This document shows positions 10,122 through 18,121 of a stretch of DNA of 42,496 nucleotides, in pieces; position 1 is the first letter of the stretch; each line of letters begins with the position of its first letter. This stretch comes from WJMB01 sp964581465. Lineage in GTDB: Bacteria > RBG-13-66-14. The translations under genes and the position numbers were made by a program. Where the stretch lies: contig CAZOOP010000038.1 in NCBI GenBank assembly GCA_964581465.1, positions 1 to 42,496 of the forward strand, in the 5' to 3' direction. Under the pieces are notes generated by a model, which saw nothing but the letters and a program-made list of their open reading frames with translations, did not search any database and was not told where the DNA came from.

Positions 10122-10477
10122 GGGATCATCACCAGAAACTGAACCAAGTATTCGCAATTGGTGAAAGACGCATTGAGACGAGGGGCTGGTAACCACCCGC
10201 AGCGTGTGGTCAACCAGCGAAGCCGGACAACGGTCTATGCTGCTAAAGCGAGCAATAGAGCGTCATCAGCAGGCCACTTACTCGCAGCCTGGTCGAAACC
10301 TGATTGGAACCAACAGCCTCGGGCTTCCGGCGTTACTCAACGCAGGTCCAGGTGCATCGCCACCATGCATTGGCACGACAATGCAGAGGGATGACAATGG
10401 CGGCGAGTGTGAACTATAAAGCAATCAATGACAATCTATTCGCTGGATGAGTCGGTTCAGGTGCGAGTGATAATCCC
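10122..10477 (+). repeat. Family A MITE, copy A1
   Basis: A 356-bp non-coding repeat with left end GGGATCATCACCAGAAACTG and right end, on the minus strand, GGGATTATCACTCGCACC. It is nearly identical to the copy at 33827-34182. It lies between mcsA and mcsB, two genes that are normally adjacent. The left end resembles the terminus of the local IS1595-like element. The flanks (AAAGCCAA and TAAGAGTA) do not form a clear duplication. Confidence 0.85.
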
Positions 10478-10484
10478 TAAGAGT

Positions 10485-10592
10485 ATCCTAGATGAGTGTG
10501 TTAATCAAAAGCGGAACATTTCCGGAGGGGTCGGAGTGGACCAAGCCGACCGCTCGTTATCAGCCTGTTTTGCCGGACATCCTCCACGACAC
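10485..10592 (+). repeat. Right-half fragment of a B MITE
   Basis: The segment with AATCAAAAGCGGAACATTTC and TTATCAGCCTGTTTTG matches the right half of the B elements, for example around 21788-21860. The left half is missing. It directly follows A1. Confidence 0.5.
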
Positions 10593-10651
10593 CGAAGCCA
10601 ACCCCTGCGGCCGTGACGCTCGATCCGACGCGACGGACCGGCGAGGCCTTT

Positions 10652-11017
10652 CTAGTCGAACCCCGGCCGCTCGAGCTGCTGGAAGAAGCGCTCCAGCACC
10701 GGCCCGAAGGTCTCATAGCAGACCGGACAGCCCAGGCGCTTGGTGCGGGCGAACTCCCGCCAATCCAAACCGCAGCGCGGACAGCTCGGTCCCTCGCCTT
10801 CACCACTCAGATTGACGACGGTCAAGCCGGGGAAGCCCGCGACGTAGCGATCGGCCGGCGAGGCCTTCGGCAACCAGCGACCCCGTGTCGCGCCGATCCG
10901 CCGTCGGGCCGTCTCGTCGAGGCAGCTCTCGCACAGAGCCGTCTCGCCGCCCGCGTACCCTACACGGCGAACGACGGCCGTGTGCAAACCGCAGCGTTGG
11001 CAACGCTCATCCATCAT
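10652..11017 (-). CDS. mcsA: McsA-like zinc-binding adaptor
   Basis: A 121-aa protein with four CxxC pairs: CQRC (residues 6-9), CESC, CPRC and CPVC. The segment CPRCGLDWREFARTKRLGCP followed by VCYETF is the hallmark of McsA, the zinc-finger partner that activates and anchors McsB. The ATG at 11017 has GGTGAG upstream; the next codon is also ATG. The C-terminal UVR-like coiled part of longer McsA proteins is missing. It is followed by repeats A1 and a B fragment before mcsB. A sigma-54 promoter lies 150 bp upstream. Confidence 0.85.
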   Translation of the reverse strand: MMDERCQRCGLHTAVVRRVGYAGGETALCESCLDETARRRIGATRGRWLPKASPADRYVAGFPGLTVVNLSGEGEGPSCPRCGLDWREFARTKRLGCPVCYETFGPVLERFFQQLERPGFD

Positions 11018-11110
11018 CGTTTTCTCACCTACCTAATCGTTAATGGACACAGCCGTCAAGCCGACCTCCGCCGCTCCCGGCCCGCCGCGCGCGATGGCTC
11101 CTGCGGGGAG

Positions 11111-11188
11111 GCGTTGGCACGTTTCTTGCGGAATCGCGCGCCGCCTTGATGTAAGACGCCCGGCGTTGCGCAAGAAACGTGCCAACGC
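11111..11188. promoter_or_regulatory. Palindromic pair of facing sigma-54 promoters (mcsA)
   Basis: Two perfect 20-bp inverted arms (11111-11130 and 11169-11188) are separated by 38 bp. Each arm contains TTGGCACGTTTCTTGCG, an exact sigma-54 promoter with GG and GC 10 bp apart, so the two promoters face each other. The leftward one (-12 GC at 11171-11170) would start near 11160 and transcribe mcsA about 140 nt downstream. The rightward one points at the 3' end of lolD. The arms could also fold as an RNA hairpin. Confidence 0.7.
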
Positions 11189-11244
11189 CGGTCCCGGGCC
11201 GAGGGGCGCTGTCGGGCGGGGCGGTCGGCGGAGGTCGGCGGCGA

Positions 11245-11940
11245 TTAGCGTGGGGAGGTGGTCAGCCGGTGCAGGCCGCCCTCGCGCAGCTCTAGTGCGC
11301 GATCGGTGCGCCGGGCGACGGCGGGATCGTGGCTGACGATGACGAAGGCGCCGCCGTTCTCGGCGGCCAGCTCGAAGACCAGATCGAGCACCCGCTCGGC
11401 GGTGCGCGGGTCGAGGTTTCCCGTGGGCTCATCCATCAGCACCAAGGGGGGCTTCTTGACCAGGGCTCGCGCGATGGCCACGCGCTGCTGCTCGCCCCCG
11501 GACAGCTTGCGCGGGGCGTGGCGCAGCCGTTCCGCCAGGCCCACCCGGGTTAGCATCGCCTCGGCGCGCTTCTCGGCCTCCCGGGGCTCGATCCCCTGGG
11601 CGATCAGCGGCAGGGCGGTGTTGTCCAGGGCGTCGAACTCGGGCAGTAGGTGGTGCATCTGGAAAACGAAACCCACCAGGCGGGAGCGGATGCGCGAGAG
11701 GTCGCGGTCGTTGCGTCCGTCGATGCGCTCGCCGTCGAGTTCGACCTCACCGGCGGTGGGGCGGTCCAGAGCGCCCAGGATATGCAGCAGGGTGCTCTTG
11801 CCGGCCCCGGAGGCGCCGATGACGGCCACGGTCTCGCCGCGGGCTACGTCGAGGTCGACGCCGTCGAGGACCCGCAGGCGCTTCTCGCCGTCGATGAACT
11901 CGCGGGCGACTCCCCGGGCCTGGAGCAGGGGATCACTCAT
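11245..11940 (-). CDS. lolD: Lipoprotein-releasing system ATP-binding protein
   Basis: The cytoplasmic ATPase of the LolCDE-type complex that releases lipoproteins from the inner membrane. The 231-aa product has Walker A GASGAGKST, Q-loop region FVFQMHHLLPEFDALDN, signature LSGGEQQRVAIARAL, Walker B PLVLMDEPTGNLD and H-loop IVSHD. MHHLLPEF at the Q-loop is typical of LolD rather than MacB or FtsE. The ATG at 11940 overlaps the end of lolC by 8 nt (ATGAGTGA), indicating coupled translation. Confidence 0.9.
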   Translation of the reverse strand: MSDPLLQARGVAREFIDGEKRLRVLDGVDLDVARGETVAVIGASGAGKSTLLHILGALDRPTAGEVELDGERIDGRNDRDLSRIRSRLVGFVFQMHHLLPEFDALDNTALPLIAQGIEPREAEKRAEAMLTRVGLAERLRHAPRKLSGGEQQRVAIARALVKKPPLVLMDEPTGNLDPRTAERVLDLVFELAAENGGAFVIVSHDPAVARRTDRALELREGGLHRLTTSPR

Positions 11941-13321
11941 AGCGGATGGCCTCCAGGGGGTCCAGGCGGCTGGCCCGCCAGGCCGGATAGAGGGTGGCGC
12001 CCAAGGTGATGGCCATCGAGGCGCCGATGACGGCCAGCACATCGGGGGCCGAAACCACGGCGGGCAGGTGGTCCATGTTGTAGATATCGGCGGGGAGTTC
12101 GATGAAGCGGTAGCGCTCGAGCAGCCAGGCCAGCACGGCGCCGAGCACCCCGCCGATCAGCGTTCCCAGGGAGCCCAAGGCCAGGCCGACGCTCAGGAAC
12201 ACGCCGCGCACCTGGCGGCGGTCGACGCCGAAGCTCTTCATGACGCCGATGTCCCGGGTCTTCTCCACGGCCAGCATGATCAGGTTGCTAACGACGTTGA
12301 AGGCGGCCACGATGATGATCAGCACCAGGGCCAGGAACATGGCAAACTTCTCGAGCTCCATGGCGGCGAAGAGGCGGCTGTGCGTCGTGGTCCAGTCCCG
12401 GGCGTAGTAGTCGGCCCCCAGGGCGGCGTTGATGTCGTCGGCGACCTCGGGGGCATCGAACATGTCGGGGCAGGTGATCTCAACGGCGGTGATCTTGTCG
12501 CCGATGTTCATGAAGTCCTGGGCCAGCTCGAGGGAGATATAGGCCAATTGGGCGTCGTACTCGTACATCCCCGTGGAGACGATACCGGTGATTTGCAGCT
12601 TCTCCATCTTGGGCGGTATGGGTGTCAACGGGTCCCACTCGCCGGTGGGCATAACCAGGACGACCTCGCTGCCCACGGAGGCCCCGAGCTGGTAGGCGAT
12701 CTCCTTGCCGACGACTACGCCGTGGGCCGGGGCCTCGAGACCGGCCGGGGGGGCGCCCGAGGAGAGGCCGGGGTCCCGGGGCTCGGCGCCCAGCCCCACG
12801 GGTTCGAAGCTGAATTCTCCCTCGCTGATCATGCCGGGCAGGCCGGTGATGCCGGCCTCGAGTTCCGGGTCCACCCCGCGGAAGACGGCGCCGATGGTGT
12901 TGGACTTGTTGACCAGCATCCCCTCCATGTAGATCGCCGGGGCGGCGTGCTCCACTCCGTCGACCTCCCGGACCTCCTCCAGCAGGTCGCGCCAGTCGGC
13001 GATTGGGTAGCGCAGGTAGTGGATGACGGTGATGTGGGGGTTGTTGGCCAGGATCTTGGCCCGCAGGTTGACCTCGAAGCCCTCCATCACGGAGAGGACC
13101 ACGATCAGGCTGGCCACGCCCAGGGCGATGCCGGCGACGCTGATCCAGGTGATCACGCGCAGGAAGCCCTTGCGGCCCGAGCGCAGGTAGCGCCAGGCCA
13201 CGCGGAGCTCGAAGCGACCCAGCCGCGCGGCGGCCAGGATCACCACGGCCAGGACCACCACGGCGCCGACGACCAGGGCCGAGGTCAGCAGGGGGTTGAG
13301 GCTCTCGACGTCCGGGGTCAC
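11933..13321 (-). CDS. lolC: LolC/LolE-family permease
   Basis: Inner-membrane permease partner of LolD. The 462-aa protein has the family block VAWRYLRSGRKGFLRVITWI followed by SVAGIALGVASLIVVLSVMEGFE (residues 40-82), a large periplasmic domain and three C-terminal membrane segments (about 335-440). It ends in WRASRLDPLEAIRYE, standard for LolC/E. Only one such permease is present, so it may work as a homodimer. The GTG start at 13321 overlaps the upstream stop as GTGA. It adds about 35 residues with an extra hydrophobic segment (VVGAVVVLAVVILAAA) before the usual N-terminus, so a start further in is possible. Confidence 0.88.
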   Translation of the reverse strand: MTPDVESLNPLLTSALVVGAVVVLAVVILAAARLGRFELRVAWRYLRSGRKGFLRVITWISVAGIALGVASLIVVLSVMEGFEVNLRAKILANNPHITVIHYLRYPIADWRDLLEEVREVDGVEHAAPAIYMEGMLVNKSNTIGAVFRGVDPELEAGITGLPGMISEGEFSFEPVGLGAEPRDPGLSSGAPPAGLEAPAHGVVVGKEIAYQLGASVGSEVVLVMPTGEWDPLTPIPPKMEKLQITGIVSTGMYEYDAQLAYISLELAQDFMNIGDKITAVEITCPDMFDAPEVADDINAALGADYYARDWTTTHSRLFAAMELEKFAMFLALVLIIIVAAFNVVSNLIMLAVEKTRDIGVMKSFGVDRRQVRGVFLSVGLALGSLGTLIGGVLGAVLAWLLERYRFIELPADIYNMDHLPAVVSAPDVLAVIGASMAITLGATLYPAWRASRLDPLEAIRYE

Positions 13322-13680
13322 TGGGATTGGTCCTCCGGGTTGGCGATCAGGCGTCGCAGGGTTTCCTCGGCCTGATCCCGGGTGTAGAAGTCGCGCGGTG
13401 AAAGATGTCCCAGACCGTTGGGGTGGCGGGCACCGATAGAGTAAGCCTCAAGTATCCGTATCGCAGGTTTCAGTTGCTCCAGGGCGGCTTTATGTCTTGG
13501 CAGACGAGAGACGACCAGTTGCAACAATTCAAACAAGGAGTGAATCCGAGGCTTCATGGTTCAACTGCTTTAGCCTGGGCCTTCAAAGCGAACTCCGCCG
13601 TCTGCTGGGCGTGGAAACAGGCGAAGGAGTGAAGGTCGCTCTGGGCGGCGACTCGAGCCATCGCAGATTCTCCCCGGCCA
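13318..13680 (-). pseudogene. HEPN-domain protein, frameshifted
   Basis: The HEPN half of an MNT/HEPN toxin-antitoxin-like pair. The N-terminal part NPSEGQAPLWLEMAGENLRW is in frame with an ATG near 13725. The frame then shifts before HSFACFHAQQTAEFALKA, the HEPN core that includes the helix 2 AQQ motif. The rest (MKPRIHSLFELLQLVVSRLP...RDFYTRDQAEETLRRL) is again a separate frame ending at 13318. At least two frameshifts separate the parts. The last frame still ends in the GTGA overlap with lolC. Confidence 0.65.
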
Positions 13681-14080
13681 TCTCCAACCACAGCGGCGCC
13701 TGGCCCTCGGAAGGATTACGCATCGCCCCCTCCGATCCCTTGCGGTAAAGCACCTCGCCCTCAGCCATAGCCTCGCGCACCAACGGGCTGCTCTACCGGA
13801 CGACGGCGAACTCCTCCGGCGTGAGCACATAGGCGCGCAGCGGACCCGGTACGTCCATCGTCCGCCAGACCCACAACGAGCGCCGGGGAAGATTGAGCTT
13901 GGTCTCGATCACCACCAGCAAGTCGATGTCCGAGGACTCGAAGGCCCGGCCCCGGCCCACGCCGTCGAAGAGCACAACCAGCTCGGGGTCGCGCTCGAGC
14001 AGACGCGGTAGGGCCTCGACCACCAGGGCCCGTCAGCGCTCGGCGCGGCGTCGCTGCTCCTCGGGAATCTGAAAGCCGTC
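13681..14080 (-). pseudogene. MNT-type nucleotidyltransferase, broken
   Basis: The minus-strand frame from 14023 reads LVVLFDGVGRGRAFESSDID followed by LLVVIET, the strand-G-S-x3-G-x5-S-D-x-D-L pattern of minimal nucleotidyltransferases (MntA). The usual FGSxARG is changed to FDGVGRG, so the catalytic Ser is lost. A TGA at about 14033 cuts off the expected N-terminus (FQIPEEQRRRAER is in frame upstream). A TAG after EEFAVVR separates the normal tail SSPLVREAMAEGEVLYRKG. With the adjacent HEPN remnant it forms a decayed HEPN/MNT module between lysS and lolC. Confidence 0.65.
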
Positions 14081-14125
14081 ACTCGACCTCGATGCCCCCC
14101 CGGGGTGAATCGGATTACCGGCGGG

Positions 14126-15649
14126 TCAGCGCTTGGGCTTCATCTGGGGGAAGAGGATCACGTCCTGGATGCTCGCCGCGTCGGTGAAGATCATCGCCAG
14201 GCGGTCGACACCGATGCCCAGCCCCGCCGTGGGCGGCATGCCGTACTCCAGGGCGCGCAGGAAGTCCTCGTCGACGACGTTGGCTTCCTCGTCGCCCAGC
14301 TTACGCTGTTCGGCCTGGGCCTCCAGGACGGCGCGCTGGACGTCGGGGTCGTTCTGCTCGCTGAAGGCGTTGCCCAGCTCGAGTCCGGCGGCGTGGGGCT
14401 CGAAGCGCTCGACCAGGCGCGGGTCCTCGGGCTTGCGCTTGGCCAGGGGGCTGATGTCGGCCGGATAGTCGGTGACGAAGACCGGCTCCTCGAGCAGGCC
14501 GTGCTCCTCGGCCAGCTCGTCGAAGGCGGTCATGATGATCTTACCCGTCGGCGTATGCCCGGGGAACTCCCAGCCGTAGCGGGCGGCGATCTCGATCGCT
14601 CCGGCGCGGTCCAGTTCGCCGCCGGGTTCTATACCGAGATCGATACCCGAAGCCTCTTTGATCCCCTCCAGGACCGGCAATCGCTTGAAGGGCTTACCAA
14701 AGTCCAGGGTCTTGCCTTGGTAGGTTACCGTCTCTTCCCCAGATAGTTTAACAGCAAGGTGTTTCATCAGCTCCTCGAAGAGCCGCATCATGTCCGTGTA
14801 GTCCCAGTAGGCGGCGTAGAGCTCGCACTGGGTGAACTCGGGGTTGTGGGTGCGGTCCATCCCCTCGTTGCGGAAGTCCTTGCCGATCTCGTAGACCCGC
14901 TCGAAGCCGCCGACGATCAGCCGCTTGAGGTACAGCTCGTCGGCGATGCGCAGGTAGAGGGTCATGTCGAGCTTGTTGTGGTGCGTGGTGAAGGGCGCCG
15001 CGGCGGCCCCGCCGTAGAGGGGCTGCAGGATGGGCGTCTCGACCTCCAGAAAGCGTCGCTCGTCGAGGAGGTCGCGGATCAGCCGGGTCAGCCGACTGCG
15101 CTTCTCGAAGCGCTCCCGGCTGTCCGAGTTGAGCAGCAGGTCCAGGTAGCGCTGGCGGTAGCGCACCTCGACATCGGCCAGGGCGTCGTGACGGACGAGG
15201 CCGCCGTCCGCGTCGCGCTCCTCCTTGACCACGGGCAGGGGGCGCAGAGACTTGCCGATCAGCTCCAGCTCGGTGACGCGCAGCGAGGGCTCGCCGGTGC
15301 GCGTGGTCATCGCCGCGCCGCGCAGGGCGACGAAATCCCCCAGGTCCAAACGCTTGATCCGTGCATAGCCCACCTCGCCCAGGACGTTCCGCTTGAGGAA
15401 GAGCTGGATACGCGCGCCGTCGTCGACGAGGTCGGCGAAGGTCACCTTGCCGTGGGAGCGCAGGGCGCTGATCCTCCCGGCGACGGCCTGTTCGTCACCC
15501 GACTCCTCCAGCTCGGCGAAGCGGGCCAGCACGTCGCTGACGCGGTCCTCGCGGCGGACGCGGGCCGGGAAGGGCTCGACGCCCTCGTTACGCAGCTCCG
15601 CCAGCTTCTCCCGGCGGAAGCGGATCTGATCCAGGATTTCTTCGGACAC
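14126..15649 (-). CDS. lysS: Lysyl-tRNA synthetase, class II
   Basis: Charges tRNA-Lys with lysine. The 507-aa protein has an N-terminal OB-fold anticodon domain (AVAGRISALRSHGKVTFADL, about 55-75), then the class II core: motif 1 around RFLEVETPILQPLYGGAAA, motif 2 YEIGKDFRNEGMDRTHNPEF and motif 3 GLGIGVDRLAMIF. The GTG start at 15649 is chosen because AAGGAG lies five bases upstream; longer readings add unrelated residues. Length is typical of bacterial LysS. It heads the leftward lysS-lolC-lolD series, though the MNT/HEPN remnant now lies between. Confidence 0.95.
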   Translation of the reverse strand: MSEEILDQIRFRREKLAELRNEGVEPFPARVRREDRVSDVLARFAELEESGDEQAVAGRISALRSHGKVTFADLVDDGARIQLFLKRNVLGEVGYARIKRLDLGDFVALRGAAMTTRTGEPSLRVTELELIGKSLRPLPVVKEERDADGGLVRHDALADVEVRYRQRYLDLLLNSDSRERFEKRSRLTRLIRDLLDERRFLEVETPILQPLYGGAAAAPFTTHHNKLDMTLYLRIADELYLKRLIVGGFERVYEIGKDFRNEGMDRTHNPEFTQCELYAAYWDYTDMMRLFEELMKHLAVKLSGEETVTYQGKTLDFGKPFKRLPVLEGIKEASGIDLGIEPGGELDRAGAIEIAARYGWEFPGHTPTGKIIMTAFDELAEEHGLLEEPVFVTDYPADISPLAKRKPEDPRLVERFEPHAAGLELGNAFSEQNDPDVQRAVLEAQAEQRKLGDEEANVVDEDFLRALEYGMPPTAGLGIGVDRLAMIFTDAASIQDVILFPQMKPKR

Positions 15650-15706
15650 CTTACTCCTTGATAACAAGCGACTTACCGGTTGGGCTCTCAATCCGTGATC
15701 GGGCCA

Positions 15707-15736
15707 ATGCTACCACAGCGCCGCAACGAGGGTCAA
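15707..15736 (-). promoter_or_regulatory. Sigma-70-type promoter of lysS
   Basis: On the minus strand TTGACC (15736-15731), an 18-bp spacer and TAGCAT (15712-15707) precede lysS. The predicted leader is about 50 nt. Confidence 0.45.
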
Positions 15737-15757
15737 CGCCGCCGGGGTCTTTGGCCC

Positions 15758-15786
15758 TTGACCGCCGGCAATCCCGCTGTTAGTTG
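15758..15786 (+). promoter_or_regulatory. Sigma-70-type promoter of the reductase-MFS operon
   Basis: TTGACC (15758-15763), a 17-bp spacer and TAGTTG (15781-15786) lie about 40 bp upstream of the ATG at 15824. It diverges from the lysS promoter. Confidence 0.45.
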
Positions 15787-15823
15787 TTGGGCCGTCGACC
15801 CCACGAAAGGAGACGCCGCTCCA

Positions 15824-16426
15824 ATGGCCGAGACGAAACGGTCCGCGCCCCGACCTATCCTGGTGATCCTGGGCCATCCGGCCCGGGAGAGCTACAACCG
15901 CGCCCTGGCCGAGGCCTACCTGGAGGGCGCCCGCTCCGCCGGACGCGAGGTTCACCTGCTCGATCTGGGGAGGCTCGAGTTCGATCCGATACTGCGCCAG
16001 GGCTACGGCGGCTCCCAACCCCTGGAGCCGGACCTGCGGCACGCCCGGGAGCTGATAAAGCACTGCGCCCATCAGGTCTGGATCTACCCGGGCTGGTGGG
16101 CCTCGCCGCCGGCCCTGGTCAAGGGCTTCGTCGAACGCGTCCTCACCCCGGGCTTCGCCTTCGAATACCGGGAGGACCGCCCCACGCCCCGGCCACTGCT
16201 CGAAGGTAAAAGCGCCCGGATCATCGTCACCTCGTCCACGCCGGGCTTCTACTACCACCTGTTCCTGCTGCGCTCGCCGGACCGAGTGCTGCGGCGCAGC
16301 GTGCTCAACCTCTGCGGCGTGCGGCCGGTCCGGGTTACCCACCTGGCCCGGATCCGCTCCGTTAACCCCGCCAAACGCGAGTCCTGGCTGGAAAAGGTGC
16401 GCGGGTTGGGACGCCGGGGGGCCTGA
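15824..16426 (+). CDS. NAD(P)H quinone oxidoreductase, flavodoxin-like
   Basis: A 200-aa soluble flavoprotein of the NQO1/MdaB/KefF fold, probably reducing quinones or other electrophiles with NAD(P)H. It has the FMN/FAD-binding start ILVILGHPARESYNRALAEA (residues 10-29) and the characteristic WIYPGWWASPPALVKGFVER followed by VLTPGFAF (near 87-114), where W-W-A-x-P-A-x-x-K-G forms the flavin/active-site wall. GAAAGGAGA lies about 11 bases before the ATG. The stop overlaps the next ATG (TGATG), so it is coupled to the MFS transporter. Together they may form a detoxification pair; the substrate is unknown. Confidence 0.82.
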   Translation: MAETKRSAPRPILVILGHPARESYNRALAEAYLEGARSAGREVHLLDLGRLEFDPILRQGYGGSQPLEPDLRHARELIKHCAHQVWIYPGWWASPPALVKGFVERVLTPGFAFEYREDRPTPRPLLEGKSARIIVTSSTPGFYYHLFLLRSPDRVLRRSVLNLCGVRPVRVTHLARIRSVNPAKRESWLEKVRGLGRRGA

Positions 16427-17637
16427 TGAAGCTCGACGCCACCGAACGCCGGGTCGTGGCCCTGACCGCCGGCGCCCACGCCGTCATCCACGCCGCGATG
16501 CTGGCCCTGCCCGCCGCCGCCGTGCTCTTCAAGGACCAGTTCGGTCTGAGCAACTTCACCTACGGCCTGTTGGCCAACCTGAGCTTCCTGGGCTTCGGCC
16601 TGGGCGCCCTGCCCGCCGGGGTGCTGGTGGACCGCATCGGGCCGCGCAAAACCCTGCGGCTCTGCCTGGGCGGCCTGGCCCTGGGCTCCCTGGTCGTCGC
16701 CTTCTCGACGGAACTCTGGTCGGTGATACTGGGCACGGCGCTGATGGGTCTGGCCGCCGGGCTCTACCACCCCGCAGGGCTGACCCTGATCAGCGCCAAC
16801 CTGGCCCGGGACGGCCGGGGGATGGGCTACCACGGCATCGCCGGCTCGACGGGGCTGACCTCGGGCAACCTGCTGGCCGCCGGGGTGCTGGCCGTGGCAG
16901 GCTGGCCCTGGCTCTTCGCCCTCCACGCCCTGCTCTGCGGCGCCGTGCTCGTCTACCAGCTCGGCGGGATCAGCCGCCTCGAACTCAGCGAGCCCCACAC
17001 CGCAGAGCCGTCGACGGACACCGACGAACCCCGACGACCGCCCTTCCTCAAGGTCGCCCTGGCCCTGATCGCCGTGGCCCTGCTCGGTTTCTCCTACCGG
17101 GGGATGGTGGTCTTCCTGCCCGTCTACTTCGCCGAGAACCTGCCCCTGGCGGGGATGGCCCCGGAGATCGTCGGCAACCTGGCCACCGCCGTGGTGCTGA
17201 TCGGCGGGGTGGCCGGACAGTTCAGCGGCGGCTTCATCGCCGAGGGGCGTAAACCCCTGCGCTCGGCGACATACTTGGCCATGACGGCGGCGGGCTGCGC
17301 CGTGGCTGGACGCTTCGTCAGCGGATGGGGCACCCTCGTCGTTTCGATCCTGCTGGCCGCCGCCGTCTTCTCCACCCAGCCGATCACCAACGCCCTGATC
17401 GGCCGGCTGATGCCCGCCAAGCACCGGGGCAAGGGCTACGGCGTGGCTGGAGCCTTCAACTTCGGTTTCGGCTCCCTGGCGGCCACCGCCGGAGGCGCCG
17501 TGGCCGAGAGCTCCGGCCTCGAGAATCTCTTCCTGATGCTGGCCGCCAGCGCCCTGGCCGCCGCCCTGTTCATCCACCTGCTGCGCCGCCGCGGCGGCGA
17601 CGAATACGCAGCTCCCCGGGACAAGCCGACTGGATGA
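16426..17637 (+). CDS. MFS transporter
   Basis: A 403-aa inner-membrane carrier with about 12 hydrophobic segments. The loop between segments 2 and 3 carries the MFS motif A as GVLVDRIGPRKTLRL (about residues 65-80). The first half includes GTALMGLAAGLYHPAGLTLI, resembling drug- or fosmidomycin-resistance type MFS proteins (GLYHPA). A charged cytoplasmic loop (residues about 185-205, PHTAEPSTDTDEPRRPP) divides the halves. The substrate cannot be deduced. Its start overlaps the reductase stop, so both come from one transcript. Confidence 0.85.
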   Translation: MKLDATERRVVALTAGAHAVIHAAMLALPAAAVLFKDQFGLSNFTYGLLANLSFLGFGLGALPAGVLVDRIGPRKTLRLCLGGLALGSLVVAFSTELWSVILGTALMGLAAGLYHPAGLTLISANLARDGRGMGYHGIAGSTGLTSGNLLAAGVLAVAGWPWLFALHALLCGAVLVYQLGGISRLELSEPHTAEPSTDTDEPRRPPFLKVALALIAVALLGFSYRGMVVFLPVYFAENLPLAGMAPEIVGNLATAVVLIGGVAGQFSGGFIAEGRKPLRSATYLAMTAAGCAVAGRFVSGWGTLVVSILLAAAVFSTQPITNALIGRLMPAKHRGKGYGVAGAFNFGFGSLAATAGGAVAESSGLENLFLMLAASALAAALFIHLLRRRGGDEYAAPRDKPTG

Positions 17638-17658
17638 ACTCCAGCACCCCGCAATACC

Positions 17659-17692
17659 AAAACGGGACCCGCCTCGACGGTCCCGTTTTCTT
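17659..17692 (+). terminator. Terminator of the reductase-MFS operon
   Basis: AACGGGACC and GGTCCCGTT form a stem (17661-17687) followed by TTTTCTTC, 22 nt past the MFS stop. Confidence 0.85.
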
Positions 17693-17778
17693 CAGCACCG
17701 GCCCAGGCCCAGGGCTGCTCCCCGAGACCTTCGCCTACAGGTCCCCGGCGGACGAAGCCCGTCGGTCCGACAAGGTCC

Positions 17779-17859
17779 GGCTTTGGCACGTTTCTTGCGA
17801 AGGCGGACGTGGCCTCCCGGACAAGCGGCGGGCGACTCCGCAAGAAACGTGCCAAAGCC
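17779..17859. promoter_or_regulatory. Second palindromic pair of sigma-54 promoters
   Basis: Two perfect 21-bp inverted arms (17779-17799 and 17839-17859) with a 39-bp spacer. The 17-base core TTGGCACGTTTCTTGCG is identical to that at 11111-11188, while the outer arm bases differ but still pair. Each arm is a perfect GG-N10-GC sigma-54 promoter. No gene starts close by in either direction: rightward transcription would enter repeat A2 and leftward would be antisense to the MFS gene. Confidence 0.6.
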
Positions 17860-18121
17860 GCCGCGGCAAAGGTGGCTGTCGGTATCAGAGCTCGGCGAAG
17901 GTCTCGGCCGTCGCTGAGCTAATTCAATCATGCTATTAGACGCCCGCTCTTGGGTCATTACAAAAAGGCGGCATGGAACCAGTTCGTTCCAAACAAGCCA
18001 TCAAAGAAGGGAACGCTGAACCGGTATTCGACGTCCGGTTGTGCGGCTCCTTGGCCTGGGTTTCACAATATGGAAGCTTAAGGATCGCTATTGCTGCATA
18101 TGGTGATGTAAAAAAAGTAAA

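Noticed and set aside
9977..10213. N-terminal extension of mcsB into repeat A1 (starting MTTRCGWLPAPR)
   Set aside because: The same peptide arises at 33918 from copy A4, so it is repeat sequence, not part of McsB.
10374..10387. Possible sigma-54 promoter in A1 (TTGGCACGACAATGCA)
   Set aside because: The GG-GC distance is 9, not 10, and the A4 copy changes the -24 element.
11258..13375. A 705-codon open frame opposite lolD and lolC
   Set aside because: Composition is an antisense artefact (Arg/Ser-rich, then Gly/Val/Asp-rich); the minus-strand genes are clear.
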